A stretch of DNA of 64,000 nt from NCBI RefSeq assembly GCF_003957375.1, contig NZ_CP025473.1, forward strand, positions 1,079,501 to 1,143,500, in the 5' to 3' direction. Numbering within the stretch: position 1 is the first letter of the stretch; the number at the start of each line of letters is the position of its first letter. Below, piece by piece: positions 46,402-55,539 of this stretch. Under the pieces are notes generated by a model that was not told where the DNA came from, did no database searches, and was given only the letters and a program-made list of their open reading frames with translations. Source of the DNA: Enterococcus mundtii (GTDB taxonomy: Bacteria > Bacillota > Bacilli > Lactobacillales > Enterococcaceae). The translations under genes were made by a program, and so were the position numbers.

Positions 46402-47550
46402 ATGAGAACTTATATCTATGCTGACAAATTCTTTTTAGCATCTGGTGTGAAAAACACTGGATATCTTGAAATCACTGATGGGCTTTTTGGCGAATATCTT
46501 TCAGAAAAACCAGCTGGTGAAGTAACGATCATTGATCAAAGCGGTAAATGGATTGCCCCTGGACTTGTAGACACACATATTCATGGATTTATGAATCACG
46601 ACGTTATGGATAATGACGCAGAAGGAATCAAAGCTATGTCAGAAGGCTTGTTATCTTGTGGGGTAACTGCCTTTTTACCTACAACATTAACCTCTAGTAA
46701 AGAACGTCTAAGAGATGTGGCAGAGACGATTGGAAAAATGTACCATGAAGTTCCTGGGGCTAAAATCAAAGGGATCTATTTTGAAGGACCATTCTTTACA
46801 GAAGAGCATAAAGGTGCGCAAAACCCAAGTTATTTTGGCGACCCCGATTTGGCAGTCTTTAATGAATGGCAAGAAGCTTCAGGCGGATTGATCAAAAAAA
46901 TCGCATTAGCACCAGAACGCGCAGGTGTAGAAGAATTTGTAAAACAAGTGACAGATGAAGGCGTTGTAGTTGCTTTAGGTCATAGTAATGCAACGATCAA
47001 TGAAGCACAAGCAGCTGTTGAAGCAGGTGCAAGCGTGTTTGTTCATGCGTTTAACGGGATGCGCGGCTTGAACCATCGTGAGCCAGGTATGGTCGGCGCA
47101 TTATTATCATTGGATCACGTATTTTCTGAGTTAATTTGTGACGGTCACCATGTCCATCCAAATGCAGCACAGATCCTGATGGAAAAAGCAGGACATGAAC
47201 ATGTGGCTCTGATCACGGATTGCATGATGGCGGGTGGGATGCCTGATGGTAACTACAATTTAGGTGAGTTCCCGGTAGTCGTAAAAGATGGAACGGCTCG
47301 CTTAGAATCTGGAAATCTAGCTGGAAGTATCCTAAGATTAAAAGAAGCAATCAAAAATGTCGTAGATTGGGGCTTAGCTACACCAGAACAAGCAATCATG
47401 ATGGCTACGTACGTTCCTGCAGTTAGCTGTAAAATCGACGATACATGTGGAAAGATTGCTAAAGGAAGAGATGCTGATTTCATCGTCTTGAATCCTGACA
47501 TGACCTTAGATGCCACTTATTTAGATGGTATTGAACGTTATCATGCGTAA
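46402..47550 (+). CDS. nagA: N-acetylglucosamine-6-phosphate deacetylase
   Basis: NagA releases acetate from GlcNAc-6-phosphate to give glucosamine-6-phosphate, in the use of amino sugars and recycling of cell-wall material. The 382-residue amidohydrolase has metal motif DTHIHGFMNHD near residue 57, the substrate block IYFEGPFFTEEHKGAQNP near 130, ALGHSNAT near 193, HAFNGMRGLNHREPG near 214 and the catalytic Asp in ALITDCMMAGGMPDG near 274. AAAGGAG precedes the ATG. It is monocistronic, closed by a terminator; nagB is not in the window. Confidence 0.97.
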   Translation: MRTYIYADKFFLASGVKNTGYLEITDGLFGEYLSEKPAGEVTIIDQSGKWIAPGLVDTHIHGFMNHDVMDNDAEGIKAMSEGLLSCGVTAFLPTTLTSSKERLRDVAETIGKMYHEVPGAKIKGIYFEGPFFTEEHKGAQNPSYFGDPDLAVFNEWQEASGGLIKKIALAPERAGVEEFVKQVTDEGVVVALGHSNATINEAQAAVEAGASVFVHAFNGMRGLNHREPGMVGALLSLDHVFSELICDGHHVHPNAAQILMEKAGHEHVALITDCMMAGGMPDGNYNLGEFPVVVKDGTARLESGNLAGSILRLKEAIKNVVDWGLATPEQAIMMATYVPAVSCKIDDTCGKIAKGRDADFIVLNPDMTLDATYLDGIERYHA

Positions 47551-47564
47551 AAAAGAATAAATGA

Positions 47565-47618
47565 ACAGCCAAAAGGAAGAAGCAACTCTTAGCTTTACTC
47601 TCTTTTGGCTGTTTTTTT
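47565..47618 (+). terminator. Terminator after nagA
   Basis: ACAGCCAAAAG (47565-47575) pairs with CTTTTGGCTGT (47602-47612), followed by a T run. Confidence 0.88.
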
Positions 47619-47647
47619 GTGGTGTTTTTTAGATAAATAGTTGGTTA

Positions 47648-48424
47648 CTAGATCAATACTTCTAAGCGTGTAATAAATTCATTCTGGTCATTGGTTTCAT
47701 GGAAATCTACAAGATAGAGTTCATAAAATGGACTTTTTAATTCTAGTTGATGTGTTTGTGCATATTTTTTCAATTTTTGAATGCCTGTGACTTGTTGCTC
47801 ATAGGCTCCTTGGTAAGTGTAGGTCAAGTATTTCCCGGATGGTAACGTGGACACCTCATTGATCAAAGAGGCAGTTTCTGGATAAAAATAAAAGACTTGA
47901 TAGGCAAAAGGATCTGACTCTTCATGTAAGATACTTCCAAATAAATTTTGATTGTTGGCACTGAGGTGTTTCTCATATTTTTTATGCAGCTGCTTCAATG
48001 CGTAATCAACATCATCGCTAGTCGTCATTTCATCGTGTTTGATTACTTGACGTAACTGATGTTCCATCATGATCGGTTGATTGAATGGAGTATCTTCTAC
48101 TTCATAGATTAACTGTAAGCGATCATCTAATAAGGAAATTTTTTCTTTTGATTCTACAATCAAACGATGCAAAGAATCAATTTCAAATCGTAAAAGTTCT
48201 TTTGTTCGATCGATATTTTTATTATTCAGATATTCGACGATCTCAGGTAAAGAGACATCAAAATATCGCAGATCGCGAATCGTATTTAGTTGTTCTAATT
48301 CTTTGTACGAATAATTTCGATAACCGTTATCGTCATAATCTGGTTGGATCAAACCGATTTTTTCATAGTAACGTAAAGTATGTGGGGTAATATCATATAA
48401 TTTTGCTAATTCATTGATTTTCAA
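47648..48424 (-). CDS. MerR family regulator with GyrI-like effector domain
   Basis: From the TTG at 48424 (GGAAG ten bases upstream; a GTG at 48433 is possible) the protein has 258 residues. Residues 1-70 form the MerR winged helix: INELAKLYDITPHTLRYYEKIGLIQPDY, NGYRNYSYKELEQL. A coiled-coil dimer helix runs to about 120. The C-terminal half (from about 150) looks like the GyrI/BmrR-type small-molecule domain: HEESDPFAYQVFYFYPE, SGKYLTYTYQGAYEQQVTG, SPFYELYLVDFHETND. No metal-binding cysteines are present, so a drug- or metabolite-like inducer is more likely than a metal. It is divergent from a P-type ATPase with a MerR-type promoter between them. Confidence 0.9.
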   Translation of the reverse strand: MKINELAKLYDITPHTLRYYEKIGLIQPDYDDNGYRNYSYKELEQLNTIRDLRYFDVSLPEIVEYLNNKNIDRTKELLRFEIDSLHRLIVESKEKISLLDDRLQLIYEVEDTPFNQPIMMEHQLRQVIKHDEMTTSDDVDYALKQLHKKYEKHLSANNQNLFGSILHEESDPFAYQVFYFYPETASLINEVSTLPSGKYLTYTYQGAYEQQVTGIQKLKKYAQTHQLELKSPFYELYLVDFHETNDQNEFITRLEVLI

Positions 48425-48529
48425 TCGATTCACTTCCGTTTGATTTTATTTATAGTTTATATCTGTCCCTCATTTTACTATTAGTTGATTCAAAAAAGCG
48501 AGTATTTTTAAATTATTTACACTAAACCC

Positions 48530-48560
48530 TTGACCTTAGAGTTACTCTAACCTGTAATCT
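48530..48560 (+). promoter_or_regulatory. MerR-type promoter of the P-type ATPase gene
   Basis: TTGACC (48530-48535) and TAATCT (48555-48560) are separated by 19 bp, the overlong spacer typical of MerR-activated promoters. The palindrome TTAGAGTTACTCTAA (48536-48550), fully symmetric about the central T, lies between them. This is strong evidence that the divergent regulator controls the ATPase. Confidence 0.88.
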
Positions 48561-48595
48561 GATTATAGATTAGTCAGTGTTGGAGGATAAAAAGT

Positions 48596-51187
48596 ATGGA
48601 ATGGTATAATAAGTCAACGGAAGAAACAATCAAACAAGTTCAAGTCACAGAATATATCACAGAGAGTGATCGGCTGGAACGTCAACAAAAATATGGAAAA
48701 AATAAAATGGAAGAAAAAGATCAAACACCAGAATGGCAAAAATTCTTATCTTATTTCCATGATGCGTTGATGTACATCTTATTAGGTGCAGCGATATTGA
48801 AAGTAGCAACTGGTGCATTGATGGAAGGTGGCATGATCTTTTTAGTTGTTTTTCTAAATGCGATGATCGGGTACTTCCAAGAACGAAAAGCAGCTTCTTC
48901 TTTAGATAGTATCAAAGGATTATTGAGTGATAAAGCAGTGATTTTAGAGGATGGAAAAAAAAGAGAAATCGATCCAGCAGACTTGGTCGTCGGGGATCAA
49001 GTAGTCTTGACTGCTGGAGATATCGTACCAGCAGATGTTCGGATCATCGAATCTTTCAATTTACAAGTGGATGAGGCGATTTTAACAGGAGAAACACATT
49101 CTGTCAGTAAAACGGTTGAGAGCTTACCTGAAAATACAGAATTAGCTGAACAAATAAATATGGCTTTTTCGGGCACAAAAGTTGAATCTGGCAATGGATT
49201 AGGTGTAGTTGTTGAAGTAGGTTCGAATACTCAAATCGGTAAAATCAGTCATTCTTTATCAACTGTTGAAGAACAAGAAACCCCATTATTGAAGAAAATC
49301 AAGGAAATGAATACAGGTATATTCAAAGGAATCAGTGCGTTGATTTTATTGCTTGCTCTTGTTTCGTATTTTTATTATGGCATGACATGGGGCTATATTG
49401 TTACGGCGATCATTGCTTTGATCGTTTCTTCGATTCCAGAAGGCCTGCCGTCGATTTTAACGATCATTTTGTCGATTGGCGTGAATCGAATGGCAAAGAA
49501 GAATGCCATCGTAAAAACATTGCCTACAGTAGAAACTTTAGGTGCGATGACGGTCATTTGTTCAGATAAGACAGGGACATTGACAAAAAATGAAATGTCT
49601 TTAGTTCAAATAGCGACATTAAATGATTGGCATACGCCTGAATCATTTGCACAAGCAGCACCTACAAAAGTCGAAGAATATTTGTTACAAGCAATGCATA
49701 ATTGTCAAGAAACACAATTAGCAGATGGGGAGTGTCCTGAAACAGGAAATGCAACAGAACTTGCGTTATTACGTTATACAAATACGCAACAGGCAATGAT
49801 CCATTCACCTATTGCCAAAATTCCTTTTGATTCAGCGTATAAATACATGGGGACTGTTCATGAGATCAATGGGAAGCATATCTTGTTCGTAAAAGGTGCA
49901 CCGGATGTATTGATCGGAAAAGCGGGACAACAAATGGATGCTAGAGGTATGAGCCAATCGATCGATAAAAAACGTTGGCATAAGAAAAATGAGGATTTAG
50001 CGAGTCAAGGGCAACGTGTGTTAGCTTTTGCGATGAAAGAAATCAGCGATGAAGACTTATCTCATGATGCACTGGATGAAGCATTGACAATGATTGGCTT
50101 ATGCGGTGTGATCGACCCACCAAAAGAGTCAGCAATCGCAGCAGTGAAATCGATGCAACAAGCTGGAATACGTGTCAAAATGATCACAGGCGATCATCCA
50201 CTGACAGCGAAAGCCATCGCAAAACAACTAGGATTGCAAAATCATCAAACAGCAATCACAGGAAAAGAGCTGAATCAACTGTCAGAGCAACAATGGCAAC
50301 GAGCAGTAAGTGAAAACGATGTATTTGCGCGAACGACACCAGAACACAAATTGGCAATCGTTTCTTATTTACAAGCGCAAGATGAAATTGTTGGGATGAC
50401 CGGCGATGGTGTAAATGATGCACCAGCATTGAAAAAAGCTGACGTCGGGATTGCTATGGGAATTAAAGGGAGCGATGTTAGTAAGCAAGCAGCAGATATG
50501 GTTTTAGTCGATGATAATTTTAAGACGATCGCTTATGCAGTCAAAGAAGGACGTCGGATATTCGACAACTTGAAGAAAACGATTCTCTTTTATTTACCAA
50601 CATGTTTGGCGCAAGGGTTATTGTTACTTTTCTCATTGATCGGAAACTACCCATTACCTTTGACGACTGTGCAAATCCTATGGTTGAATCTAGTTGCTTC
50701 GATCACCTTGTCCTATACTTTAGGATTTGAACGGGCAGAAAAACAAGTGATGAGTCGACGACCACGATCATTGAATGAACGGATTTTGTCACGATATGCA
50801 TTAATGCGCATTTTATATGTAGGGTTGATCTTGACGATCTTGGGCTTAACTGCGATGGAATATGTCTCAAACGATGCACGTCAGACGGTGTTGATCAATG
50901 CGATGGTGTTTGGTCAAGCCTTCTATATGATCAATTGTCGTAGGATTAGCGAATTTAGTTTAGATAGAGGATTATGGAAAAATACCGCATTGTTTTATTC
51001 GATTGGGATCATGATCTTGCTTCAAGCCGCGATGATCTGGTTCCCCCCATTAAGAATAGCTTTAGGAACAAACCTACTATCCAGTACGGAAGTCGTCATC
51101 AGTCTTTTACCTGGATTGCTTTTATTCTTCTTAGTAGAAATTGAAAAATATGTTTTATCAGCTAGAAGTTACAGGGTAGGTGCTTGA
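48596..51187 (+). CDS. P2-type cation-transporting ATPase of uncertain ion
   Basis: The 863-residue protein has the P-ATPase set: TGE of the actuator domain (ILTGETHSVS), the PEGLP motif in the fourth span (SSIPEGLPS), the phosphorylation site DKTGTLTKNE with D324, nucleotide-binding FVKGAPDVLI, and the hinge MTGDGVNDAPALK. About ten spans are visible. Compared by eye with SERCA, the fifth span has CLAQG where N..GE is expected, and the sixth has NLVASITLS where NLVTDGLPA is expected. So Glu771 and Asp800 ligands appear replaced by Gln and Ser, while the fourth-span Glu is kept. It is therefore not a typical calcium pump. It is driven by a MerR-type promoter. Confidence 0.93.
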   Translation: MEWYNKSTEETIKQVQVTEYITESDRLERQQKYGKNKMEEKDQTPEWQKFLSYFHDALMYILLGAAILKVATGALMEGGMIFLVVFLNAMIGYFQERKAASSLDSIKGLLSDKAVILEDGKKREIDPADLVVGDQVVLTAGDIVPADVRIIESFNLQVDEAILTGETHSVSKTVESLPENTELAEQINMAFSGTKVESGNGLGVVVEVGSNTQIGKISHSLSTVEEQETPLLKKIKEMNTGIFKGISALILLLALVSYFYYGMTWGYIVTAIIALIVSSIPEGLPSILTIILSIGVNRMAKKNAIVKTLPTVETLGAMTVICSDKTGTLTKNEMSLVQIATLNDWHTPESFAQAAPTKVEEYLLQAMHNCQETQLADGECPETGNATELALLRYTNTQQAMIHSPIAKIPFDSAYKYMGTVHEINGKHILFVKGAPDVLIGKAGQQMDARGMSQSIDKKRWHKKNEDLASQGQRVLAFAMKEISDEDLSHDALDEALTMIGLCGVIDPPKESAIAAVKSMQQAGIRVKMITGDHPLTAKAIAKQLGLQNHQTAITGKELNQLSEQQWQRAVSENDVFARTTPEHKLAIVSYLQAQDEIVGMTGDGVNDAPALKKADVGIAMGIKGSDVSKQAADMVLVDDNFKTIAYAVKEGRRIFDNLKKTILFYLPTCLAQGLLLLFSLIGNYPLPLTTVQILWLNLVASITLSYTLGFERAEKQVMSRRPRSLNERILSRYALMRILYVGLILTILGLTAMEYVSNDARQTVLINAMVFGQAFYMINCRRISEFSLDRGLWKNTALFYSIGIMILLQAAMIWFPPLRIALGTNLLSSTEVVISLLPGLLLFFLVEIEKYVLSARSYRVGA

Positions 51188-51304
51188 TCATTCATATTGT
51201 TGAAATAAAACATATAAAGATACCAAAGTAACTAGGTGCTCTTTATTCACACTAAACCCAAGTAACGTTGGAAGAAGAAACTAGTTTATAAAATAAGTTA
51301 GTAG

Positions 51305-51344
51305 AAACGCCCGAAATGAGAATGATCATTTCGGACGTTTTTTT
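51305..51344 (+). terminator. Terminator after the P-type ATPase
   Basis: AAACGCCCGAAATGA pairs with TCATTTCGGACGTTT (one bulge) around a short loop, followed by T residues. Confidence 0.88.
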
Positions 51345-51442
51345 GTACAATATTTTGTTTCATATACCTAAACATGCGCGATACGTTTTTTGTTAAATGT
51401 TCAAATATAAAGCCCATTCTGTCATTGTTAATACGAGCAACC

Positions 51443-51826
51443 TTAGTTAGTAGAAAAGTTAAAAAATTCGACAATCGATTTCGAAGAGTTTGCGTATCCT
51501 ATTAGTAGATCGGCAAAACTCCCATTAAATCGCTTGATTTCTTCTTTTTGGTGAGAGCGCGGAAACAAACAAACCGCTTTTTCATTTGCTAAGAGATAAT
51601 CACCATCGATCGTGCGAGCAACCAAGTGAAAGGATGAAAGGAGATTCGCGATATCCGCTTCATCCAGGGAAGTATAATGGATTGTTCGCAGAATACTAGC
51701 TTTGAAATGTTGGTAAGAAGGGAAAAACACAAGTTCCTCATAATCGAACAGCTCGTTTTCTTCCAGCCATGTGAGTGTTTCTTCTAATGTACGATTTTGC
51801 TTCAATTGTTCAAACAATCGTTTCAC
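51443..51826 (-). CDS. Small protein coupled to the secreted nuclease gene
   Basis: The 127-residue protein starts at a GTG directly after the nuclease stop (TAGGTG). It is soluble and acidic, with no signal peptide. It begins LFEQLKQNRTLEETLTWLEENELF and contains IDGDYLLANEKAVCLFPRSHQKEEIKRF and FADLLIGYANSSKSIVEFF. The pattern DGDYLL..FPRS..KEEIKRF..SFADLLIGY is reminiscent of SMI1/KNR4 (SUKH) immunity-type proteins, which often pair with nucleases, but the match is weak. Location in the cytoplasm fits protection against a nuclease before export, or a separate function. No family firmly recognised. Confidence 0.65.
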   Translation of the reverse strand: MKRLFEQLKQNRTLEETLTWLEENELFDYEELVFFPSYQHFKASILRTIHYTSLDEADIANLLSSFHLVARTIDGDYLLANEKAVCLFPRSHQKEEIKRFNGSFADLLIGYANSSKSIVEFFNFSTN

Positions 51827-52639
51827 CTACTTTTTATTTGGTATCAAAACCGTAAAATCAATCGTTGGATTATTGCCTGTTCCTTTTGCCTCTAACTCGA
51901 TACTTTCAGGAACGAGTTCATCGCCAACATAATGTGGAGTAACACGATAGCGTACAGTTTCACCTTGATTCAACGCCTTACGGATTTTTAGTTCATAGTA
52001 GTTCATGTAAGGATCGTTGACTGGAAATTGAAACAGAGTAACTAGATTTCTTTCGTCGTCGCCACTACCACCAAACTGTTTAGCAATCAGATGTCCGCGA
52101 GAATGATCATATCTGGGTCCAGAAATAAATCCAGGAGGACGGATCTCACGGTTTGCGCTGGTTCCTGTATTGATCATTGATTTTTCCAATAAGGCATCCG
52201 CACCAGTGGGACGTCCTAATCGATCAAGTTCATGATACTCGATCCATCCTTTGTTTGTTGAGAGCTCAGCGATATCAAAGGAAGCTGTTCCTAATTCTTG
52301 TGGCCCAGGATTGTTTCCAGTCGGTGCTAAGTCTTCTTCTTGAGGTAAGCCGTTATTTCTTGGTTCAGATGAGTTAGGTATACTACTTGTGATAGTAGTT
52401 TCACTTTTGCTTGTACTTTCGACTGGTTTATCAGAAGATTCCATACTATATGTACTCATGTTTGATCGTTGGTCAGTGGAAACACCCGATTCACTATCGA
52501 TTGAATCAGTATAACTAGATTCACTGTAATCCCTTGAGATTGGTTGTTCTACATTCACTCGATCCATTCCGATAAAGCCAATTGCGCCAAAAACAACTAT
52601 AGAGATCAATGTACCCCATAGTTTTTTTAAATTTTTCAT
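51827..52639 (-). CDS. Secreted or membrane-anchored DNA/RNA non-specific endonuclease
   Basis: From ATG at 52639 (TAGGAGGTGA site) the protein has 270 residues. A hydrophobic segment at 7-25 acts as signal or anchor. A Ser/Thr/Glu-rich, probably disordered, linker spans about 30-115. The catalytic domain follows, of the beta-beta-alpha-metal class: PTGADALLEKSM, then the active-site stretch HSRGHLIAKQFGGSGDDERNLVT (His of RGH and the Asn of RNLV), and YRVTPHYVGDELVPESIE. This is the EndA/NucA type known for DNA entry or nutrient DNA degradation. The following small gene is coupled to it. Confidence 0.9.
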   Translation of the reverse strand: MKNLKKLWGTLISIVVFGAIGFIGMDRVNVEQPISRDYSESSYTDSIDSESGVSTDQRSNMSTYSMESSDKPVESTSKSETTITSSIPNSSEPRNNGLPQEEDLAPTGNNPGPQELGTASFDIAELSTNKGWIEYHELDRLGRPTGADALLEKSMINTGTSANREIRPPGFISGPRYDHSRGHLIAKQFGGSGDDERNLVTLFQFPVNDPYMNYYELKIRKALNQGETVRYRVTPHYVGDELVPESIELEAKGTGNNPTIDFTVLIPNKK

Positions 52640-52765
52640 TCTTTCACCTCCTATGTTAGTATAATCCAAAACCAAGCGGACTAAAAGTGAAAACTTTATC
52701 CAAAGTAGGTTAATTATATAGGTTAGTATGATATGATAATCTTGTACACAAAGGAGGCGAATGAG

Positions 52766-53290
52766 ATGATAGGAGGAATCGCAATCATCACGATTTACTG
52801 GTACGTTTTACTCATATGCGCTGGGGTTGCAGTATTACTTGTTATTTTTGGAGATGTCTTTGATTTTGATGGACCTATTGATCCGATGCTGATCGTTCCC
52901 TGGTTGACTTTTACCAGTTTATTAGGTTATTTAGGTGAATCCTTGACCGACCAGTCCTCGTTAGTGATTTTCGTGATCAGCGCGATTATTGCAACCGTTT
53001 TAGTTTTTTTGTTGAATTTTTATATCTTGATGCCGATGAAGCACGCAGAATCGACGCTATCAACTTCTGAAAAAACATTAGAAGGTCAAATCGCGACAGT
53101 GGTGACCCCGATACCGATCCAGGGAATGGGAGAAATCCAATTAAAAAGTGTGACTGGTTCAATCAGTCGCCCTGCTTGTTTTTATACGCCCCAAGAGAAA
53201 ATGATTGGACGTGGCGAAAAGGTTTTGATCATTGAAGTAAGAGACCGTGTTTGTTATGTTACACCGTACGAAAGTATGTTGAAAATGTAA
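52766..53290 (+). CDS. NfeD/YuaF-type membrane protein
   Basis: From ATG 52766 (AAGGAGG eight bases upstream) the 174-residue protein has three N-terminal membrane spans (about 5-28, 38-60, 70-92). A C-terminal OB-fold follows: LEGQIATVVTPIPIQGMGEIQLKSV to GEKVLIIEVRDRVCYVTPY. This layout is that of YuaF, the partner of flotillin YuaG/FloT in Bacillus, and the flotillin gene follows directly. The pair forms functional membrane microdomains. An upstream in-frame start at 52733 lacks a ribosome site. Confidence 0.88.
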   Translation: MIGGIAIITIYWYVLLICAGVAVLLVIFGDVFDFDGPIDPMLIVPWLTFTSLLGYLGESLTDQSSLVIFVISAIIATVLVFLLNFYILMPMKHAESTLSTSEKTLEGQIATVVTPIPIQGMGEIQLKSVTGSISRPACFYTPQEKMIGRGEKVLIIEVRDRVCYVTPYESMLKM

Positions 53291-53303
53291 AGGAGTGGAA
53301 GAA

Positions 53304-54785
53304 ATGGAAATATCTGGAGTGTTTGTTGCAATTGTTTTAGCAGTGTTGATCGTTTTAATGTTATTGATCGTCTTTGTCGCTAAGTACCAAACGGCAAAAC
53401 CTGACGAAGCATTGATCATCAGTGGTAGTTACTTGGGAAGTAAAAATGTCCATGCCGACGAGAGCAACAATAAAATCAAAATCGTCCGCGGTGGAGGTGC
53501 ATTCGTACTACCAGTTTTCCAACGTTCGAATCGCATCAGTTTATTATCAAGTAAATTAGACGTATCTACCCCAGAGGTTTATACAGAGCAGGGTGTGCCG
53601 GTGATGTGTGATGGTACTTCGATCATCAAGATTGGTTCTTCTGTCGAAGAAATTGCGACAGCAGCGGAACAATTTCTAGGCAAAACGCGAGAAGAACTTG
53701 AAAATGAAGCGCGTGAAGTATTAGAAGGTCATTTGCGGTCGATCTTAGGTTCGATGACAGTAGAAGAAATTTACCAAAATCGTGACAAATTCAGCCAAAG
53801 TGTGCAAGAAGTTGCCTCGGTGGATCTAGCAAAAATGGGATTGATCATTGTTTCGTTCACGATCAAAGAAGTCCGTGATAAAAATGGTTATTTGGATTCT
53901 TTAGGAAAACCACGGATTGCTCAAGTCAAACGTGATGCAGATATTGCAGAAGCAGAAGCACTAAAAGAAACGCGTATCAAAAAGGCGGAAGCAGAGAAAG
54001 AATCTCAAGCCGCAGAATTACAACGCCAAACAGAAATCGCCGAATCTTTAAAAGAAAAAGAATTGAAATTAGCTACCTATAAACAGGAACAAGATGTGGC
54101 ACGAGCAAAGGCTGATCAAGCGTATAATTTAGAAAGTGCCAGAGAACAACAACAAGTAATTGAACAAGAGATGCAAGTAAAAGTCGTCGAACGTCAAAAA
54201 CAAATCGAATTAGAAGAAAAAGAAATCATTCGTCGTGAAAAACAATACGATTCTGAAGTGAAGAAAAAAGCCGATGCGGATCGTTACGCCAAAGAACAAG
54301 AAGCCCAAGCGCAAAAAGTCAAAGAAGTGACTGAGGCAGAAGCAGAACAATTTAGAATCGAAGCCTTAGCCCAAGCCCAAGCCAACCAAACTCGTTTAGC
54401 TGGACAAGCCGAGGCAGAAGCCACGTTAGCAAAAGGGAAAGCGGAAGCAGAAGCAAAACAAAAAATCGCAGATGCGTTCAAAGAATATGGAGAAGCTGCT
54501 GTGCTTAGCATGGTGATCGAAATGTTGCCTCAATTAATGCGTGAAGCGGCACAACCGCTAGGCAATATCGAAAAAATCTCTGTTGTTGATACAGGAAACT
54601 CCTCAGGTGAAGCAGGTGGCGCCAATCGAGTAACAAGCTATGCGACAAACTTGTTGTCGACGACACAAGAAACGTTGAAAGAAACAACTGGATTGGACAT
54701 CAAAGATATCATTGAGAATCTTTCCACTCGTGGAAATTCTAGACAATTGAATGTCTATGAAGGATCAAATGAACCCACTGAATGA
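53304..54785 (+). CDS. floT: Flotillin-like protein FloT
   Basis: From ATG 53304 (AAAGGAG eight bases upstream; a GTG at 53295 overlaps the site) the 493-residue protein has an N-terminal membrane-inserting segment (residues 4-25). The SPFH/prohibitin domain spans about 30-210: GGAFVLPVFQRSNRISLLS, VEEIYQNRDKFSQ and KMGLIIVSFTIKEVRD. A long Ala/Glu/Lys/Gln coiled coil (about 215-390) and a C-terminal segment AAVLSMVIEMLPQLMREAA follow. Flotillins scaffold membrane microdomains and affect signalling and membrane fluidity. The NfeD-type gene stops 13 bp before the floT ATG. Confidence 0.95.
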   Translation: MEISGVFVAIVLAVLIVLMLLIVFVAKYQTAKPDEALIISGSYLGSKNVHADESNNKIKIVRGGGAFVLPVFQRSNRISLLSSKLDVSTPEVYTEQGVPVMCDGTSIIKIGSSVEEIATAAEQFLGKTREELENEAREVLEGHLRSILGSMTVEEIYQNRDKFSQSVQEVASVDLAKMGLIIVSFTIKEVRDKNGYLDSLGKPRIAQVKRDADIAEAEALKETRIKKAEAEKESQAAELQRQTEIAESLKEKELKLATYKQEQDVARAKADQAYNLESAREQQQVIEQEMQVKVVERQKQIELEEKEIIRREKQYDSEVKKKADADRYAKEQEAQAQKVKEVTEAEAEQFRIEALAQAQANQTRLAGQAEAEATLAKGKAEAEAKQKIADAFKEYGEAAVLSMVIEMLPQLMREAAQPLGNIEKISVVDTGNSSGEAGGANRVTSYATNLLSTTQETLKETTGLDIKDIIENLSTRGNSRQLNVYEGSNEPTE

Positions 54786-54790
54786 AATAA

Positions 54791-54832
54791 GAAAGACTCA
54801 AAGGATCATTTCCTCTGAGTCTTTCATTTTTT
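54791..54832. terminator. Terminator shared by floT and the convergent gene
   Basis: GAAAGACTCA (54791-54800) and TGAGTCTTTC (54816-54825) pair perfectly around a 15-nt loop, followed by a T run. Confidence 0.88.
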
Positions 54833-54833
54833 A

Positions 54834-55430
54834 CTATTTATATTCGTTTTGCTCACGAATCTGTGCTTTTACTTCTTCAAGACTTTCAAGTAAAGCCTGC
54901 TCTTTTTTTCTTAATTCTTCTAAGTCCTCGACAATCTCTTCTTTTTTTTCAACTTCTGGCGGACGCAAGCAAAAATTGATACCGATAGCAATAAATGTCC
55001 CGATGAATGTATCGAAAACCCGCTCAATCGCATAGAAGGCTGACTCTCCTTGAGGGATACTTAAAGAGATCAGCAATAATGTTGCAATAGCAGCAATGAT
55101 CCCAGAATTATTATTGATACCGTCAGATAAGACGATCACAATGATCACTAAAAGTGGGAGAACGATCAGTTCAACTAAAAAATCATTGTGGAAGTAACTT
55201 TTTACAAAAAAATAGAAAATTCCTAATCCGCCACCGAGTAGATTGCCAATAATACGCGAGCGCCCAAAAGAAAAGGTCGTCGTCAAATCTTGGCGCAAGG
55301 AAAAAACAGCAGATAGGGCAGCAATCATTGGAATGCCACGATCAAAGAGATGAAAGATCAAAATACATAAGAAAACGGCTAAAGCACTCTTCATTGTACG
55401 CATACCAAGTCGAAAGCGTCCAAATTGCAT
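54834..55430 (-). CDS. Aromatic acid exporter family (ArAE_1/YgaE-like) protein, short form
   Basis: The 198-residue protein has four to six membrane spans and a charged C-terminal coiled coil (VEKKEEIVEDLEELRKKEQALLE). The start LGMRTMKSALAVFLCI and the segments GIPMIAALSAVFSLRQDLTTTFSFGRSRIIGNLLGG and FDTFIGTFIAIGINF fit the ArAE_1 membrane domain of putative aromatic acid exporters. It lacks the C-terminal domain of the paralog divergent from it (55540). Together they might form a two-component membrane system. Substrate unknown. Confidence 0.8.
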   Translation of the reverse strand: MQFGRFRLGMRTMKSALAVFLCILIFHLFDRGIPMIAALSAVFSLRQDLTTTFSFGRSRIIGNLLGGGLGIFYFFVKSYFHNDFLVELIVLPLLVIIVIVLSDGINNNSGIIAAIATLLLISLSIPQGESAFYAIERVFDTFIGTFIAIGINFCLRPPEVEKKEEIVEDLEELRKKEQALLESLEEVKAQIREQNEYK

Positions 55431-55539
55431 AGTATACTCTCCTTTACCTTCTTTACAATATCATAACTAAACTTACCTTGGATTGCTAGTTTTTCATGAA
55501 CGAATTTAGTATAATTCAATAAAAAGAAAGGAGCCAATC

